64,000 bases of DNA from Mycobacteroides chelonae (GTDB lineage Bacteria > Actinomycetota > Actinomycetes > Mycobacteriales > Mycobacteriaceae): assembly GCA_014204435.1 (NCBI GenBank), contig JACHLF010000002.1:1-64000 (forward strand), given 5' to 3'. A program made the position numbers and the translations under genes. Numbering within the stretch: position 1 is the first letter of the stretch; every line of letters starts with the position of its first letter. Of this stretch, positions 7,497 to 16,097 are shown piece after piece. The notes under the pieces are model-generated. The model searched no databases. It was not told where the DNA came from and saw only the letters and a program-made list of their open reading frames with translations.

Positions 7497-8009
7497 ATGG
7501 AAGAGCCAAAGAAGAAGACGGTGCCGTCAGCCCGCCTCGGACCCACGGGCAACACCGTTCGTCTCAATGTCCGTCGACTACGCGATGACCAAGGACTCTC
7601 GGCTGCCGAATTGTCCAAGAGGCTTGGCGGTTTGGGTCGCCAAATACCATTAGTTGGCATACAGCGGATCGAGGCGGGTACGCGCCGCGTCGACGCTGAT
7701 GATCTACTGGCTTTGGCTGCTGCACTTGGGGTTACGCCGGTAACTCTTCTGATGCCGATTACCAACGATCCGAACGAGTCCGTCGCTGTAACCGGTGTTC
7801 GCGGGCTTGATTCGGCTAGCGGCACGTGGGATTGGCTAACTGGGCGCAAGCCGATACATCCGTTTGATGACCTGTTCACATTCTTCGGTCGCGCGCTACC
7901 GGCATGGGAGCGAGATGCGATGGTCAAGCAATGGGCCGACGCCACGCGGGAAGAAATGCTCAACGAAATCTTTAACCCAGACCGGACGCCCGATGGCAGC
8001 GATAAGTAA
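7497..8009 (+). CDS. XRE-family immunity repressor
   Basis: With the ATG at 7497 (MEEPKKKTVPSARLG), the protein has 170 residues. A Cro/CI-type helix-turn-helix spans about residues 24-75 (LRDDQGLSAAELSKRL...VGIQRIEAGTRRVDADDLLALAAALG). The C-terminal part (WDWLTGRKPIHPFDD...FFGRALPAWERDAM) is unlike a LexA-type protease domain. It is transcribed with the integrase and opposite the early genes, as expected for a lysogeny repressor. It overlaps the integrase start by 17 bases. Confidence 0.7.
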   Translation: MEEPKKKTVPSARLGPTGNTVRLNVRRLRDDQGLSAAELSKRLGGLGRQIPLVGIQRIEAGTRRVDADDLLALAAALGVTPVTLLMPITNDPNESVAVTGVRGLDSASGTWDWLTGRKPIHPFDDLFTFFGRALPAWERDAMVKQWADATREEMLNEIFNPDRTPDGSDK

Positions 8010-9114
8010 ATACCAAACAGACTCGGGCACAACGCTTTACCGCGTGCGCTACCGCACCCCGGACCACCGTCAGACCGACAAACGCGGCTTCAAAACCAAA
8101 CGTGACGCCGAAGCATTCGCGGCCACCGTCGAGGTTAAGAAGCTCACTGGCGAGTTCATCCCAGAGAAGGCCGGATGGGTCACCGTGGGCGAGTTGGCCC
8201 CCGGCTGGCTGGACCGCAAGAAGCAGGCCACTGCGCCGTCGAACTACCGAATGATCGAATCCGCGTGGCGTGTCCACGTATCGCCCTCGTGGTCACACCG
8301 TCGGGTCTCTGAGATAACGCTTGTCGATGTCGAATCGTGGATATCGCAGCTGTGCAAGGGATCTGGCGCTACTACTGTCCTTCGCTCACATGGCGTGCTA
8401 TCAGGCATCCTGTCCGATGCTGTCAAAGCTCGCCGGCTGGCGGTCAACCCGGCTAAGGGCGTCGAGAATCTGCCTCGCAAGGTCTCCCGCCGTCACGTCT
8501 ATCTGAGCGCCGACGACGTACACCGGCTTGCCGACGAGGCCGGGGAGCACGGCGCCCTGGTGCTCACGCTCGCATATTGCGGCCTCCGATGGGGTGAGGC
8601 CATCGCCCTACGGGTCCGCGATGTGCAGTTTCTGAGGCGTCGTCTAATCATCTCGGAGAACGCGGTACAGCTGGGCGTGGATCACGCCGTGGGGCTCACC
8701 AAGGGCAAGAAGACCCGCGATGTGCCGGTCCCGCAATTCGTGCTCGATGAGCTGTCCAAGCGGTGCAAGGACAAAGCCTCGGACGCGCTGGTTTTCGGTG
8801 GCCGCGACGGCTCTTATCTTCCCCGCCCTAAATCGCGTGACGGGTGGTTCGCGGGCGCGGTTAAGCGTGCGAAGGTGCAGCACATAACTCCGCACGATCT
8901 ACGGCACACGTGCGCAAGTCTGGCGGTGTCCGCTGGCGTCAACGTCTTGGCGCTGCAAAGGATGCTCGGTCACAAGTCCGCGAAGGTCACCCTGGACACC
9001 TACAGCGACCTGTTCGACAGCGATCTAGATGCCGTCGCGGTCACCCTCCATGCACGGTACTCACGTGAAAATGTGGGCAAACCGTGGGCACGGGGTACCG
9101 AAACCGGCCCTTAG
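7993..9114 (+). CDS. Tyrosine recombinase integrase
   Basis: An ATG at 7993 gives 373 residues. The N-terminus has an arm-binding domain (YRVRYRTPDHRQTDKRGFKTKRDAEAF). It is followed by a SAM-like core-binding domain and a C-terminal catalytic domain with the Arg of YCGLRWGEA, a Lys-containing beta turn (LTKGKKTRDVPV), HDLRH and the distal LGHKSAKVTLDTYSDLF carrying the nucleophilic Tyr. All catalytic positions are visible, so it is probably active. It ends 48 bases from the 3' end of tRNA-Ser(CGA), the usual target of tRNA-specific integrases. Confidence 0.93.
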   Translation: MAAISKYQTDSGTTLYRVRYRTPDHRQTDKRGFKTKRDAEAFAATVEVKKLTGEFIPEKAGWVTVGELAPGWLDRKKQATAPSNYRMIESAWRVHVSPSWSHRRVSEITLVDVESWISQLCKGSGATTVLRSHGVLSGILSDAVKARRLAVNPAKGVENLPRKVSRRHVYLSADDVHRLADEAGEHGALVLTLAYCGLRWGEAIALRVRDVQFLRRRLIISENAVQLGVDHAVGLTKGKKTRDVPVPQFVLDELSKRCKDKASDALVFGGRDGSYLPRPKSRDGWFAGAVKRAKVQHITPHDLRHTCASLAVSAGVNVLALQRMLGHKSAKVTLDTYSDLFDSDLDAVAVTLHARYSRENVGKPWARGTETGP

Positions 9115-9121
9115 CAAACGT

Positions 9122-9158
9122 TAAAAAGCCCCTCACCTGCGTTAGCAAGTTCGGGGCT
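9122..9158 (-). terminator. Rho-independent terminator downstream of tRNA-Ser(CGA)
   Basis: On the minus strand, AGCCCC (9158-9153) pairs with GGGGCT (9132-9127), with further weaker pairing in the loop, followed by a run of five T residues. It lies a few bases beyond the tRNA 3' end and would end tRNA transcription before the integrase gene. Confidence 0.7.
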
Positions 9159-9200
9159 ATGGCGGTGGCGGAGGGATTTGAACCCTCGGACGGGGGTTAC
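9159..9200. other. Probable right attachment site (attR) at the tRNA-Ser 3' end
   Basis: The integrase gene ends next to the tRNA 3' half, so the crossover core most likely lies within the T-arm and acceptor sequence (GGCGGTGGCGGAGGGATTTG and onward). The matching attL would be outside the window to the left, so the exact core cannot be drawn here. Confidence 0.4.
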
Positions 9201-9250
9201 CCGTCACACGCTTTCGAGGCGTGCTCCTTAGGCCGCTCGGACACGCCACC
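9163..9250 (-). tRNA. tRNA-Ser(CGA)
   Basis: The minus strand begins GGTGGCGTGTCCGAGCGGCC and ends with a matching CGCCACC acceptor arm. The anticodon loop is CTCGAAA, giving anticodon CGA. A long variable arm (GACGGGTAACCCCCGTC) is typical of tRNA-Ser. CCA is not encoded. The integrated element adjoins its 3' end, leaving the gene complete. Confidence 0.93.
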
Positions 9251-9762
9251 GCAGAGAAGACTACAGGCAGCACGCCTCTATCCCCCAATCGGTTGGCCCG
9301 GCGACCGGCGGCAACGCACGGCTTGCACATGCACGCATACGCATAGTCGACAGAAAACTCCCAGCTCGCTCTGCGAATTTAGCGGTGTGGCTCCCAGGAA
9401 GGTGGCTTTCGTCTTCCTTGTGCAGGTTCTCGTTGGCCTCGCAGCATCCGCTTCGTCGGGGCGGGCGGACTTGGGTTGGCGGCGACCGCCAACGCGGTGC
9501 CGACACTGCCCGCCCCGCCTACCACTGGTGCCTCGGCGAGTTCTGGAGCCCAATCTGAGGATTCAACTGGGAATTCGGCGCCACGACGACTGGCGCGGCG
9601 ATGACGGCCGCTGGCGCAACAACGGCTCCGGCCCGGGTGACAACCGCGGACCTGATCGTGGGCCGGACCGCGGGCCCGGCAACGACTGGCACCGCTACCC
9701 GCCCCTGAATCGGCCCGTCCGGCGTGCGACCCCGACCCGCTCGCCTGCGCCGGGCGGGCCCC
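9251..9762. other. 512-base interval without a confident gene; possible decayed small secreted-protein gene
   Basis: On the plus strand, one frame around 9470-9600 reads like the end of a signal peptide (GAGGLGLAATANA) followed by a Pro/Thr/Ser-rich stretch ending at a stop near 9600. A second frame continues with GC-rich codons and a Gly-Pro-Asp-Arg repeat (GPGDNRGPDRGPDRGPG, about 9630-9690). No start codon joins them, so this could be a frameshifted remnant of a small exported protein or chance low-complexity sequence. No other feature was seen. Confidence 0.3.
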
Positions 9763-10221
9763 TTACCTTTTCGCTGCGAAGAATTCTTCGAGCAGCGCCG
9801 CGCACTCCTGCTCCAGCACGCCGCCGCGCACCTGCGGGCGGTGCGCCTGACGCCGGTCCCGCACCACATCCCACAGCGAGCCCACCGCACCGGTTTTGGG
9901 CTCCCAGGCCCCGAACACCACCCGGCCTACCCGCGCCAGAGCCAATGCCCCGGCGCACATGGTGCACGGCTCCACGGTCACCGCGAGCGTCGCGCCCTCC
10001 AGACGCCAGCCGTCGCCATGTTTCGCGGCGGCCTCTCGCAGCGCGAGAACCTCGGCATGCGCGGTCGGATCACCAAGGCGCTCACGCGCGTTGGCGGCGC
10101 GGGCCAGTTCGGTTCCGTCGGCGGCGATGATCACCGCGCCGATCGGCACATCGTCCACACCGGCATCCCGGGCAGCGTCCAGCGCCGCGCGAATCAGCGC
10201 CTCGTCGTCCGGGAAGCTCAC
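9763..10221 (-). CDS. tadA: tRNA-specific adenosine deaminase TadA
   Basis: TadA converts A34 to inosine in tRNA-Arg(ACG), a tRNA also encoded in this window. The 152-residue protein has the zinc-deaminase signature: His55 and catalytic Glu57 in HAEV, and Cys86/Cys89 in PCTMC, with the usual VPIGAVI strand before them. The GTG start at 10221 overlaps the stop of its upstream neighbour by four bases, and this pairing is conserved in actinobacteria. The length is normal for the family. Confidence 0.95.
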   Translation of the reverse strand: MSFPDDEALIRAALDAARDAGVDDVPIGAVIIAADGTELARAANARERLGDPTAHAEVLALREAAAKHGDGWRLEGATLAVTVEPCTMCAGALALARVGRVVFGAWEPKTGAVGSLWDVVRDRRQAHRPQVRGGVLEQECAALLEEFFAAKR

Positions 10222-10754
10222 CGATCCAGCTTGTCGAGCACCGCACCGAACTCGTCGGCGAAGCCCATCCGGGCCGCGATCATGCCGAGCTGCTCATCAG
10301 GGTAGAGGTCGGTCTCACTGAGGATCACACTGAGAACCGGCTCGGGCAGTCCGATGTCGGAGAGCAGACCCAGATCGCCTTCCTCCCACGGATCGACCTC
10401 GTCGAGCTCATCGGAATCGAGCTTCGGGACAGGGACATTCAGTCGGTCCAACACCTCGGCGGCGATGTCGTAGTCGATGGCCGCCGTCGCGTCGGAAATC
10501 AGCAGGTGCGTTCCCGAAGGCGCCGGCCGGATGATGATGAAGAATTCCTCGTCAACATCCAGCAGGCCGAAGACCGCACCGGCGCTCCGTAATTCACGCA
10601 GCTCCGTTTCGGCTGCGGCCAAATCGGTGAGCGCCGTTGCCTTCAGCGATGTCAACCGCCAGCGGCCTTCTTCGCGCACGACTGCCACACCGAAGCCCTC
10701 AAGGCTCTCGGCACTGGGCCCTACGGCCTTTGCGCGCTGTGCATCCATGGGCAA
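10218..10754 (-). CDS. TadA-associated conserved protein (TIGR03941-like)
   Basis: A 178-residue acidic cytoplasmic protein with segments GFGVAVVREEGRWRLTSLK, LLDVDEEFFIIIRP and WEEGDLGLLSDIGLPEP. These are characteristic of the actinobacterial family found directly upstream of tadA (Rv3753c-like). Its function is unknown. Conserved adjacency and the four-base translational overlap with tadA suggest a role with the deaminase. The upstream intergenic space is shared with divergent tyrA. Confidence 0.8.
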   Translation of the reverse strand: MPMDAQRAKAVGPSAESLEGFGVAVVREEGRWRLTSLKATALTDLAAAETELRELRSAGAVFGLLDVDEEFFIIIRPAPSGTHLLISDATAAIDYDIAAEVLDRLNVPVPKLDSDELDEVDPWEEGDLGLLSDIGLPEPVLSVILSETDLYPDEQLGMIAARMGFADEFGAVLDKLDR

Positions 10755-10819
10755 TACGGTAATGCCACACCCCGTGTTGTGACCACAAAGAAGTTGGTCA
10801 CGTGTGACAACCTGAACCT

Positions 10820-11779
10820 GTGAACGCCGTCGACCACGACCACCAACGTCCTCCGATCTGCGTACTTGGCCTCGGACTTATCGGCGGCTCCCTCGTTCGC
10901 GCGGCCAGCGCGGCGGGCCGACACGTCTGGGGATACAACCGCTCGGCCGACGGCGCGGACGCCGCCAGGGCTGCCGGTTTCGATGCCACCACCGATCTGG
11001 ATCTGGCACTGCGGCGCGCCCGTAACGCGCAGGCACTCATCGTGCTGGCGGTGCCGGTGCCAGCCCTGCCCGCACTGCTCACCCGCATCGCGGAGCTGGC
11101 CCCGGAGTGCCCGCTTACCGACGTCACCAGCGTGAAATCCGCTGTCCTGCAGGAAGTATCCGAGCACGGCCTGGCCCAGCGATTCGTCGGCGGCCATCCC
11201 ATGGCGGGTACTACGGAATCGGGCTGGGGCGCAGGAGACGCGAAGCTCTTCCGCGATGCGACCTGGGTGGTCAGCGTCGACGACGACGTCGACGCGCAGG
11301 TGTTCGCACAGGTGGCCCGGCTGGCGCTGGACTGCGGATCCGTCGTGGTTCCGGCGCGCTCGGATGAGCACGACGCGGCCGCAGCAGCCATCTCGCACCT
11401 GCCACATCTGCTGGCCGAGGCTCTCGCCGTGACCGCCGACGGAGTTCCGCTGGCCTACTCGCTGGCCGCCGGGTCGTTCCGGGACGGCACCCGAGTTGCC
11501 GCCACCGATCCCTCACTGGTGCGCGCGATGTGCGAATCGAACCCGCACGGGGTGCTGCCGGCCCTGGAAGAGGCCATGGCCCTGCTGGCGGCGACGTGGA
11601 ACACCCTCAATGCCGAGAACTCGGTGGAGCTGCTGGTGGAGGCCGGTTACGCCGCGCGCCAGCGGTACGAGGCACACGAAAGGTTCGACATCACCGGCAT
11701 CAGCCGCCAGGACGCCGATTGGCGGGAACAGCTGGCCGAGGCGGGCCGCCACGGCGGCGTACTGCGGACGGTGCCCTAG
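10820..11779 (+). CDS. tyrA: Prephenate dehydrogenase
   Basis: TyrA oxidatively decarboxylates prephenate to 4-hydroxyphenylpyruvate, with NAD(P)+ as acceptor, for tyrosine synthesis. The GTG start at 10820 puts a Rossmann GLGLIG motif at residues 17-22, followed by GYNRS. The segments LTDVTSVK and [15 protein letters not shown] are the conserved substrate-site signatures. At 319 residues it lacks both a fused chorismate mutase and an ACT domain. The final bases overlap the convergent gene at 11776. The product can be aminated by the aromatic aminotransferase encoded at 28871. Confidence 0.92.
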   Translation: MNAVDHDHQRPPICVLGLGLIGGSLVRAASAAGRHVWGYNRSADGADAARAAGFDATTDLDLALRRARNAQALIVLAVPVPALPALLTRIAELAPECPLTDVTSVKSAVLQEVSEHGLAQRFVGGHPMAGTTESGWGAGDAKLFRDATWVVSVDDDVDAQVFAQVARLALDCGSVVVPARSDEHDAAAAAISHLPHLLAEALAVTADGVPLAYSLAAGSFRDGTRVAATDPSLVRAMCESNPHGVLPALEEAMALLAATWNTLNAENSVELLVEAGYAARQRYEAHERFDITGISRQDADWREQLAEAGRHGGVLRTVP

Positions 11780-12366
11780 ATCCGGATGGCCAGCCCGGGG
11801 TATTCCAGCAGGAACCCCTCGTCGTCAACGGTGACCGTGGTGTCGGCGACCGGCGAGACCACCTTGATGCCCTTGCCGTCATTGCGGTAGCTGATGGTGG
11901 CGGGGCTGACCACAAGATCCGGCAATGTTACGTAGACCACCGGCAGCACCGCGCTGCCTTCCTGCTGATACAAGCCGGTCCGGCGGATCGGCAGCGCATT
12001 GAAGAAGGGGCTGAAGACCACGTCGACGTCCAGCGCACCATCGAATGCGGAGCGCTTCGCGCCCTCGTGGTTCTGTACCGTCCACATGCCCTCTTCGTCG
12101 CGGGCGATCGACAGCTGCCGTTCCCGCTCGGCGACGGTGGCGGACAGCGACAACCGATTCGTGGAGCCGGTCTCGTCGGTCACCAGGTCGTAGGAGGCGC
12201 TGAACGCCGGGTGCGCATCGGAGGCGCCGGCCACAAAACGGCCGTGCGCACGGATGCGCCGACCCGATAGTTGGACCCGCGTCGACTCCATGCGCGAGGC
12301 GTCATGGGCGCGCCAGGTCAGCACGGCAGGTCCGGTCGCCGCGTCGGTCTGGCTGGGGGTACTCAC
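11776..12366 (-). CDS. Putative glycolipid-binding family protein (PF06475-like)
   Basis: The GTG at 12366 ([18 protein letters not shown]) gives a 196-residue beta-rich protein with no signal peptide. The pattern of paired strands ([57 protein letters not shown]) fits the putative glycolipid-binding family common in mycobacteria. It ends [21 protein letters not shown]. The ligand is unknown. It overlaps the end of tyrA by four bases, tail to tail. Confidence 0.65.
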   Translation of the reverse strand: MSTPSQTDAATGPAVLTWRAHDASRMESTRVQLSGRRIRAHGRFVAGASDAHPAFSASYDLVTDETGSTNRLSLSATVAERERQLSIARDEEGMWTVQNHEGAKRSAFDGALDVDVVFSPFFNALPIRRTGLYQQEGSAVLPVVYVTLPDLVVSPATISYRNDGKGIKVVSPVADTTVTVDDEGFLLEYPGLAIRI

Positions 12367-12380
12367 CCGTCTACCGTAGG

Positions 12381-12567
12381 CGACCGCGCAAATGGAGCCC
12401 GCGTTAGCCCTGAAGGCCCCGATCCGTCCCGCGTGCGCGCCACGTAGAGCAGGTACTCGCACTCCATCACCCCATGTCGGTCGCCGCGATCGTGCCGTCG
12501 GTCCGTAGCAGGCCTTGAACACGTCGCGGGACTGCTCCGCGGTGGCGAATCGGCCCACCGTCAGCAT
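12381..12567 (-). pseudogene. Remnant of a methyltransferase-like gene C-terminus
   Basis: Fragments in different frames read FATAEQSRDVFKACYGPT (about 12550-12500) and then MECEYLLYVARTRDG (12467-12423). The YGPT element followed by a terminal EYLL..AR strand resembles the end of class I SAM-dependent methyltransferases. The frame must shift between them and no N-terminal part is present. This is probably a decayed fragment, at low confidence. Confidence 0.35.
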
Positions 12568-12598
12568 CCGCTACTGCACGGTGGCTTCAAACGGGCCG

Positions 12599-13357
12599 TC
12601 AGGTTCGTGCGGCGGCGTGCCGAGCTGGTTCGACCCGCCCCTCTACGCCGGCGTCGCACGCCCCTGAATCGCCGACGAGATCTCGCGGCACCGGTCGCAG
12701 TCGTCCGGTACCCGGGGCCGATAGCCATACCGCCAGGGCCAGGACGGCGTCGAGCAGCAGGGCCAAGGCGGTCACCATGAGGGCACCGACCAGTGCCAGA
12801 TGGAACTGCCGCACCTTAATGCCGTCGATGAGATACCGACCGAGCCCGCCCAGGCTGGCGTAGGCGGCGACGGTCGCGGTCGCGACGACTTGCAGGGTCG
12901 CCGTACGAAGTCCGGACAGGATGAGCGGCAGCGCGTTGGGCAGCTCGACACCGAGCAGCACTTGGCGCTGCGTCATCCCCATCGCGCGTGCGGCCTGCAC
13001 CACGGTGCGGTCCACGTTCGCGATGCCCGAATAGGTTCCCGCCAACAGCGGCGGCACGCCCAGCAGCAGCAGCGCGACGGTGGGAGGCACCAGACCCAGG
13101 CCCCACAGCAGCACGCCCAACAGCAGTACACCCAGTGTCGGCAGCGCGCGAAGGGCGTTCACCGCACTGACCACCAGGAAGGTTCCGCGTCCGGTGTGCC
13201 CGATGAACAGACCAATCGGCACCGCGATGACGACCGCGGCCAGGACGGCGATCGCCGTGTACTGCAGATGTTCCCCGATCCGCATGCCCAGGCCGCTGCT
13301 GCCCGTCCAGTGGGATGCGGTGAAGATGTAGCCCAGCGCATCGGAGAGAAAGTTCAC
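12599..13357 (-). CDS. proZ: Osmoprotectant ABC transporter permease ProZ
   Basis: Starting at the GTG at 13357 (VNFLSDALGYIFTASHW), which overlaps the proW stop, the protein has 252 residues. It has about six membrane helices and the permease EAA-like loop ARAMGMTQRQVLLGVELPNALPLILSGLR. It is the second permease of an OpuC/ProU-type importer for betaine-like compatible solutes. Gene order proX-proV-proW-proZ with 1-4 base junctions matches Rv3756c-Rv3759c. The C-terminal 35 residues are Arg/Ala-rich and unlike the core family. Confidence 0.88.
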   Translation of the reverse strand: MNFLSDALGYIFTASHWTGSSGLGMRIGEHLQYTAIAVLAAVVIAVPIGLFIGHTGRGTFLVVSAVNALRALPTLGVLLLGVLLWGLGLVPPTVALLLLGVPPLLAGTYSGIANVDRTVVQAARAMGMTQRQVLLGVELPNALPLILSGLRTATLQVVATATVAAYASLGGLGRYLIDGIKVRQFHLALVGALMVTALALLLDAVLALAVWLSAPGTGRLRPVPRDLVGDSGACDAGVEGRVEPARHAAART

Positions 13358-14007
13358 ACGGCACCAACGGCTTTCGTCACCCTGGTCCACGGCGTGGCCA
13401 CGCGGCCCAGGATAACCAGGAGCGAGTCCACGATCACGGCCAGCAGAAAGATCGCGACAATGCCGGCGACGATCTGACTGCTCTTGTTGGCCTGGTACCC
13501 CTCGGTGAACCAGGTGCCCAGTCCGCCGATGCCGATCACCGAACCCACCGACACCATCGAAATATTGGTGACCGCGACAACTCTCAGGCCCGCTACCAAG
13601 ACCGGTATGGACAGCGGCAACTCGACTCGGACAAGACGGGCCAGCGAGCGGTATCCCACCGCCGTCGCGGCGTCGCGTACCTGCGGCGCGATGGCGTCGA
13701 GCGCCTCGGGCACCGCTCGGATCAGCAGCGCCGCGGTGTACAGCGTCAGCGCGACCATCACATTGGCCTCGTCGAGTACCCGGGTAGGGATGATCAGCGG
13801 CAACGCCACGAACAGAGCCAGCGAGGGGATGGTGAACACGATGCTGGCGATCACCGTCGTCACGCGCCGCACGGTTCGGCGCCGGTGAATCAGTGCACCG
13901 CAGGGGATCGCGATGGCCAGGCCGATGAGAATCGGTACCAGCGACAGCCGCAGGTGGATCAGTGTCAGCTCCCAGGCGTCGCCGAGGTGCGTGAACAGAT
14001 AGCGCAT
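13354..14007 (-). CDS. proW: Osmoprotectant ABC transporter permease ProW
   Basis: A 217-residue inner-membrane permease beginning MRYLFTHLGDAWELTLIHLRLS, with several hydrophobic helices and the coupling loop RDAATAVGYRSLARLVRVELPLSIPVLVAGLR followed by GIGGLGTWFTEG. It would pair with ProZ to form the pore. It starts one base after the proV stop. Confidence 0.9.
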   Translation of the reverse strand: MRYLFTHLGDAWELTLIHLRLSLVPILIGLAIAIPCGALIHRRRTVRRVTTVIASIVFTIPSLALFVALPLIIPTRVLDEANVMVALTLYTAALLIRAVPEALDAIAPQVRDAATAVGYRSLARLVRVELPLSIPVLVAGLRVVAVTNISMVSVGSVIGIGGLGTWFTEGYQANKSSQIVAGIVAIFLLAVIVDSLLVILGRVATPWTRVTKAVGAV

Positions 14008-14008
14008 G

Positions 14009-15115
14009 TCAGCGATGCCCGATACAGCGCTGGCGGTCCAGCGCGATCAGCACATCGCCGCCGCGAACGCCGCCGCGCACGCGGCCTTCCTCGTCGGTGG
14101 CCACACCCAGGCCCGACGGCGAGGACAGCGCGGCATCGAGTGCCTGCCGCAGAGTCCCGCCCGGGCCGAACAACGACCCACCCGCGATCACACTGTCGTA
14201 CAACGATTTCCCGGACCGATAGACGTCCACACCGGCATCGTCCATCCACCCGAACGGTGTGCCGTCCGGGTTGCAGACAAGCACCCAGTCGCCCGGCGCG
14301 ATGATCGCGGTGGGCACCTCGGTTTCGGTGATCTGCCTGATCGCGTGCAGCGGCACCTCTCCCGCCTCGCGAAACTGCAGCCCGCGATATCCGCGGTCGC
14401 GCCCGATGAATCCGGCAACGAAATCGCTTGCCGGATTGGATAACACACGCTCGGGCTCGTCGTACTGCTGCAGGACGCCACCGGGTCCAAAGACCGCGAC
14501 CTTGTCCCCCAGTTTGACCGCCTCGTCGATATCGTGCGTGACGAAGACGATGGTCTTGTTGAGCTCGGCCTGTAGCCGTTGCATCTCGGCCTGGGGATCG
14601 TCGCGCACGTTGGGGTCGACGGCACTGAACGGTTCGTCCATCAACAGGATCGGCGGGTCGGCGGCCAGAGCCCATGCCACGCCGACACGTTGTTGTTGTC
14701 CTCCCGAGAGCTGCGCCGGATACCGGGTGGCCAACTTCGAATCGAGCCCCACCCGCTCCAATACCTCGAGGGCGGCCTTGCGTGCCGTGCGACGGGATTC
14801 ACCGCGCAACACGGGAACCGTCGCCACGTTGTCGACGACCCGCTGGTGCGGCATAAGACCGGCGTTCTGGATGACGTATCCGATGCCCAAGCGCAGTTTC
14901 ACCGGATTCACGGTCCGGACGTCCGCCCCGTCGACGGTCAGGACACCCGAGGTCGGGTCGGTCATCCTGTTGATCATCCGCATCGAGGTGGTCTTGCCGC
15001 AGCCGGAAGGCCCCACGAACACCGTGAACGATCCCTTGTCGACATGCATATTGAGGTCGTCGACCGCCGTGGTCCCATCGGGGTACCGCTTGGTGACATT
15101 CTCGAAGGTGATCAC
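14009..15115 (-). CDS. proV: Osmoprotectant ABC transporter ATPase ProV
   Basis: This 368-residue ATPase drives uptake through ProW/ProZ. The Walker A motif GPSGCGKTT is at residues 35-43, the signature LSGGQQQRV begins at 136, and Walker B ILLMDEP is at about 156-162, followed by the H-loop VTHDIDEA. The C-terminal third (GDWVLVCNPDGTPFGWMDD...) corresponds to the CBS-like regulatory domain that senses ionic strength in OpuA/OpuC ATPases, although CBS motifs are weak. It is the second gene of the operon. Confidence 0.92.
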   Translation of the reverse strand: MITFENVTKRYPDGTTAVDDLNMHVDKGSFTVFVGPSGCGKTTSMRMINRMTDPTSGVLTVDGADVRTVNPVKLRLGIGYVIQNAGLMPHQRVVDNVATVPVLRGESRRTARKAALEVLERVGLDSKLATRYPAQLSGGQQQRVGVAWALAADPPILLMDEPFSAVDPNVRDDPQAEMQRLQAELNKTIVFVTHDIDEAVKLGDKVAVFGPGGVLQQYDEPERVLSNPASDFVAGFIGRDRGYRGLQFREAGEVPLHAIRQITETEVPTAIIAPGDWVLVCNPDGTPFGWMDDAGVDVYRSGKSLYDSVIAGGSLFGPGGTLRQALDAALSSPSGLGVATDEEGRVRGGVRGGDVLIALDRQRCIGHR

Positions 15116-15119
15116 GCGA

Positions 15120-16052
15120 TCAGTTCCCCATAGGTTTGTCGAAACCCTTGTCCGCCAGCCATTTCTGCGCCGCTTCCTTGGGGTCGACGCCGTTGTTGCC
15201 GGACACGGCGGTGTTGAGCCTGGTCAGATCGTCGGTGCTCAATCGCGCCGACAGTGCGTCGAGCACCGTCTTCAACTTCCCGGACTTCTTCTGCGCGTTG
15301 ACTAACGGCACCAGATTGCCGGCCGGGAAGGTGAACGTGGGATCGTCCAGCACCACCAGATCGTGCTCGGCGATGGCCGGCGAGGTACTGAAGATGTTGG
15401 CCGCGGTGATGGTCCCATCCACCAACGCCCTGACCGTTGCCGGGCCACCGCCATCGCTGACGGCCACGAATCGCGACTCCGGGATATCCAGTCCGTAATT
15501 GGCCTTGAGCCCGGCCAGTCCGACACTGCGGTGCAGGAACTCCGAGGGCGCCCCGACCTTCACTTCCTCCGAGTGCGCGGCCAGGTCCGCGATGGAGCGC
15601 AGATTCCACCTGTTCGCAGTGGCTCTGGTGACACACAGCGTGTCGGCATCGGATGCCGGAGAGGGAGCCAGGATGTCCAGGTCGCCGTCCAGCTTGCGCA
15701 GCAGTGCCAGCTCGACATCGTCGGGCTGGGTAGCGGTGGCCTCCGGGTCGAAGTAACGCAACAGATTTCCGGTGTAATCGCCGATGAGGTCGATCGAATG
15801 GTCCTTGACCGCCGGGATGTAGGTCTCGCGGCTACCGATGCCCAGCTGTTTGTTGATCTCAAAGCCGTTGGTCTGCAATATCTGCGCGTACAGCTCGGCC
15901 ACGATCTTCGATTCGGGGAAGTCGGCCGAGCCGACGATCAGCGTGTTGAGATCGCCCGAAAGCGGGCCTCCGCCCAGGGGATTGGCGCTTCCGCAGCCGC
16001 TGAAAAAGACCGCTGCCATGGCGGCAGCGAGCAGTCGTACGGCCCTGCGCAT
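15120..16052 (-). CDS. proX: Osmoprotectant-binding lipoprotein ProX
   Basis: An ATG at 16052 (MRRAVRLLAAAMAAVFFSGC) places the lipobox FSGC at residues 17-20, so Cys20 is probably the lipidated N-terminus. The mature part is an OpuAC-type quaternary amine binding domain (LIVGSADFPESKIVAELYAQ, GSRETYIPAVKDHSIDLIGDYTG, then VTRATANRWNLRSIADLA). It delivers ligand to ProWZ. As the first gene of the operon it is probably preceded by the promoter, between 16052 and the TetR gene. Confidence 0.9.
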   Translation of the reverse strand: MRRAVRLLAAAMAAVFFSGCGSANPLGGGPLSGDLNTLIVGSADFPESKIVAELYAQILQTNGFEINKQLGIGSRETYIPAVKDHSIDLIGDYTGNLLRYFDPEATATQPDDVELALLRKLDGDLDILAPSPASDADTLCVTRATANRWNLRSIADLAAHSEEVKVGAPSEFLHRSVGLAGLKANYGLDIPESRFVAVSDGGGPATVRALVDGTITAANIFSTSPAIAEHDLVVLDDPTFTFPAGNLVPLVNAQKKSGKLKTVLDALSARLSTDDLTRLNTAVSGNNGVDPKEAAQKWLADKGFDKPMGN

Positions 16053-16097
16053 CCTCCGACAGTAACCGGGCAACCGCTTTGCCGCCCGGCTTTACCG

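Noticed and set aside
9084..10130. A 348-codon plus-strand open frame spanning tRNA-Ser, the intergenic region and tadA
   Set aside because: It crosses a tRNA gene and runs antisense to tadA. Only its middle part might hold a decayed small gene, which is reported separately.
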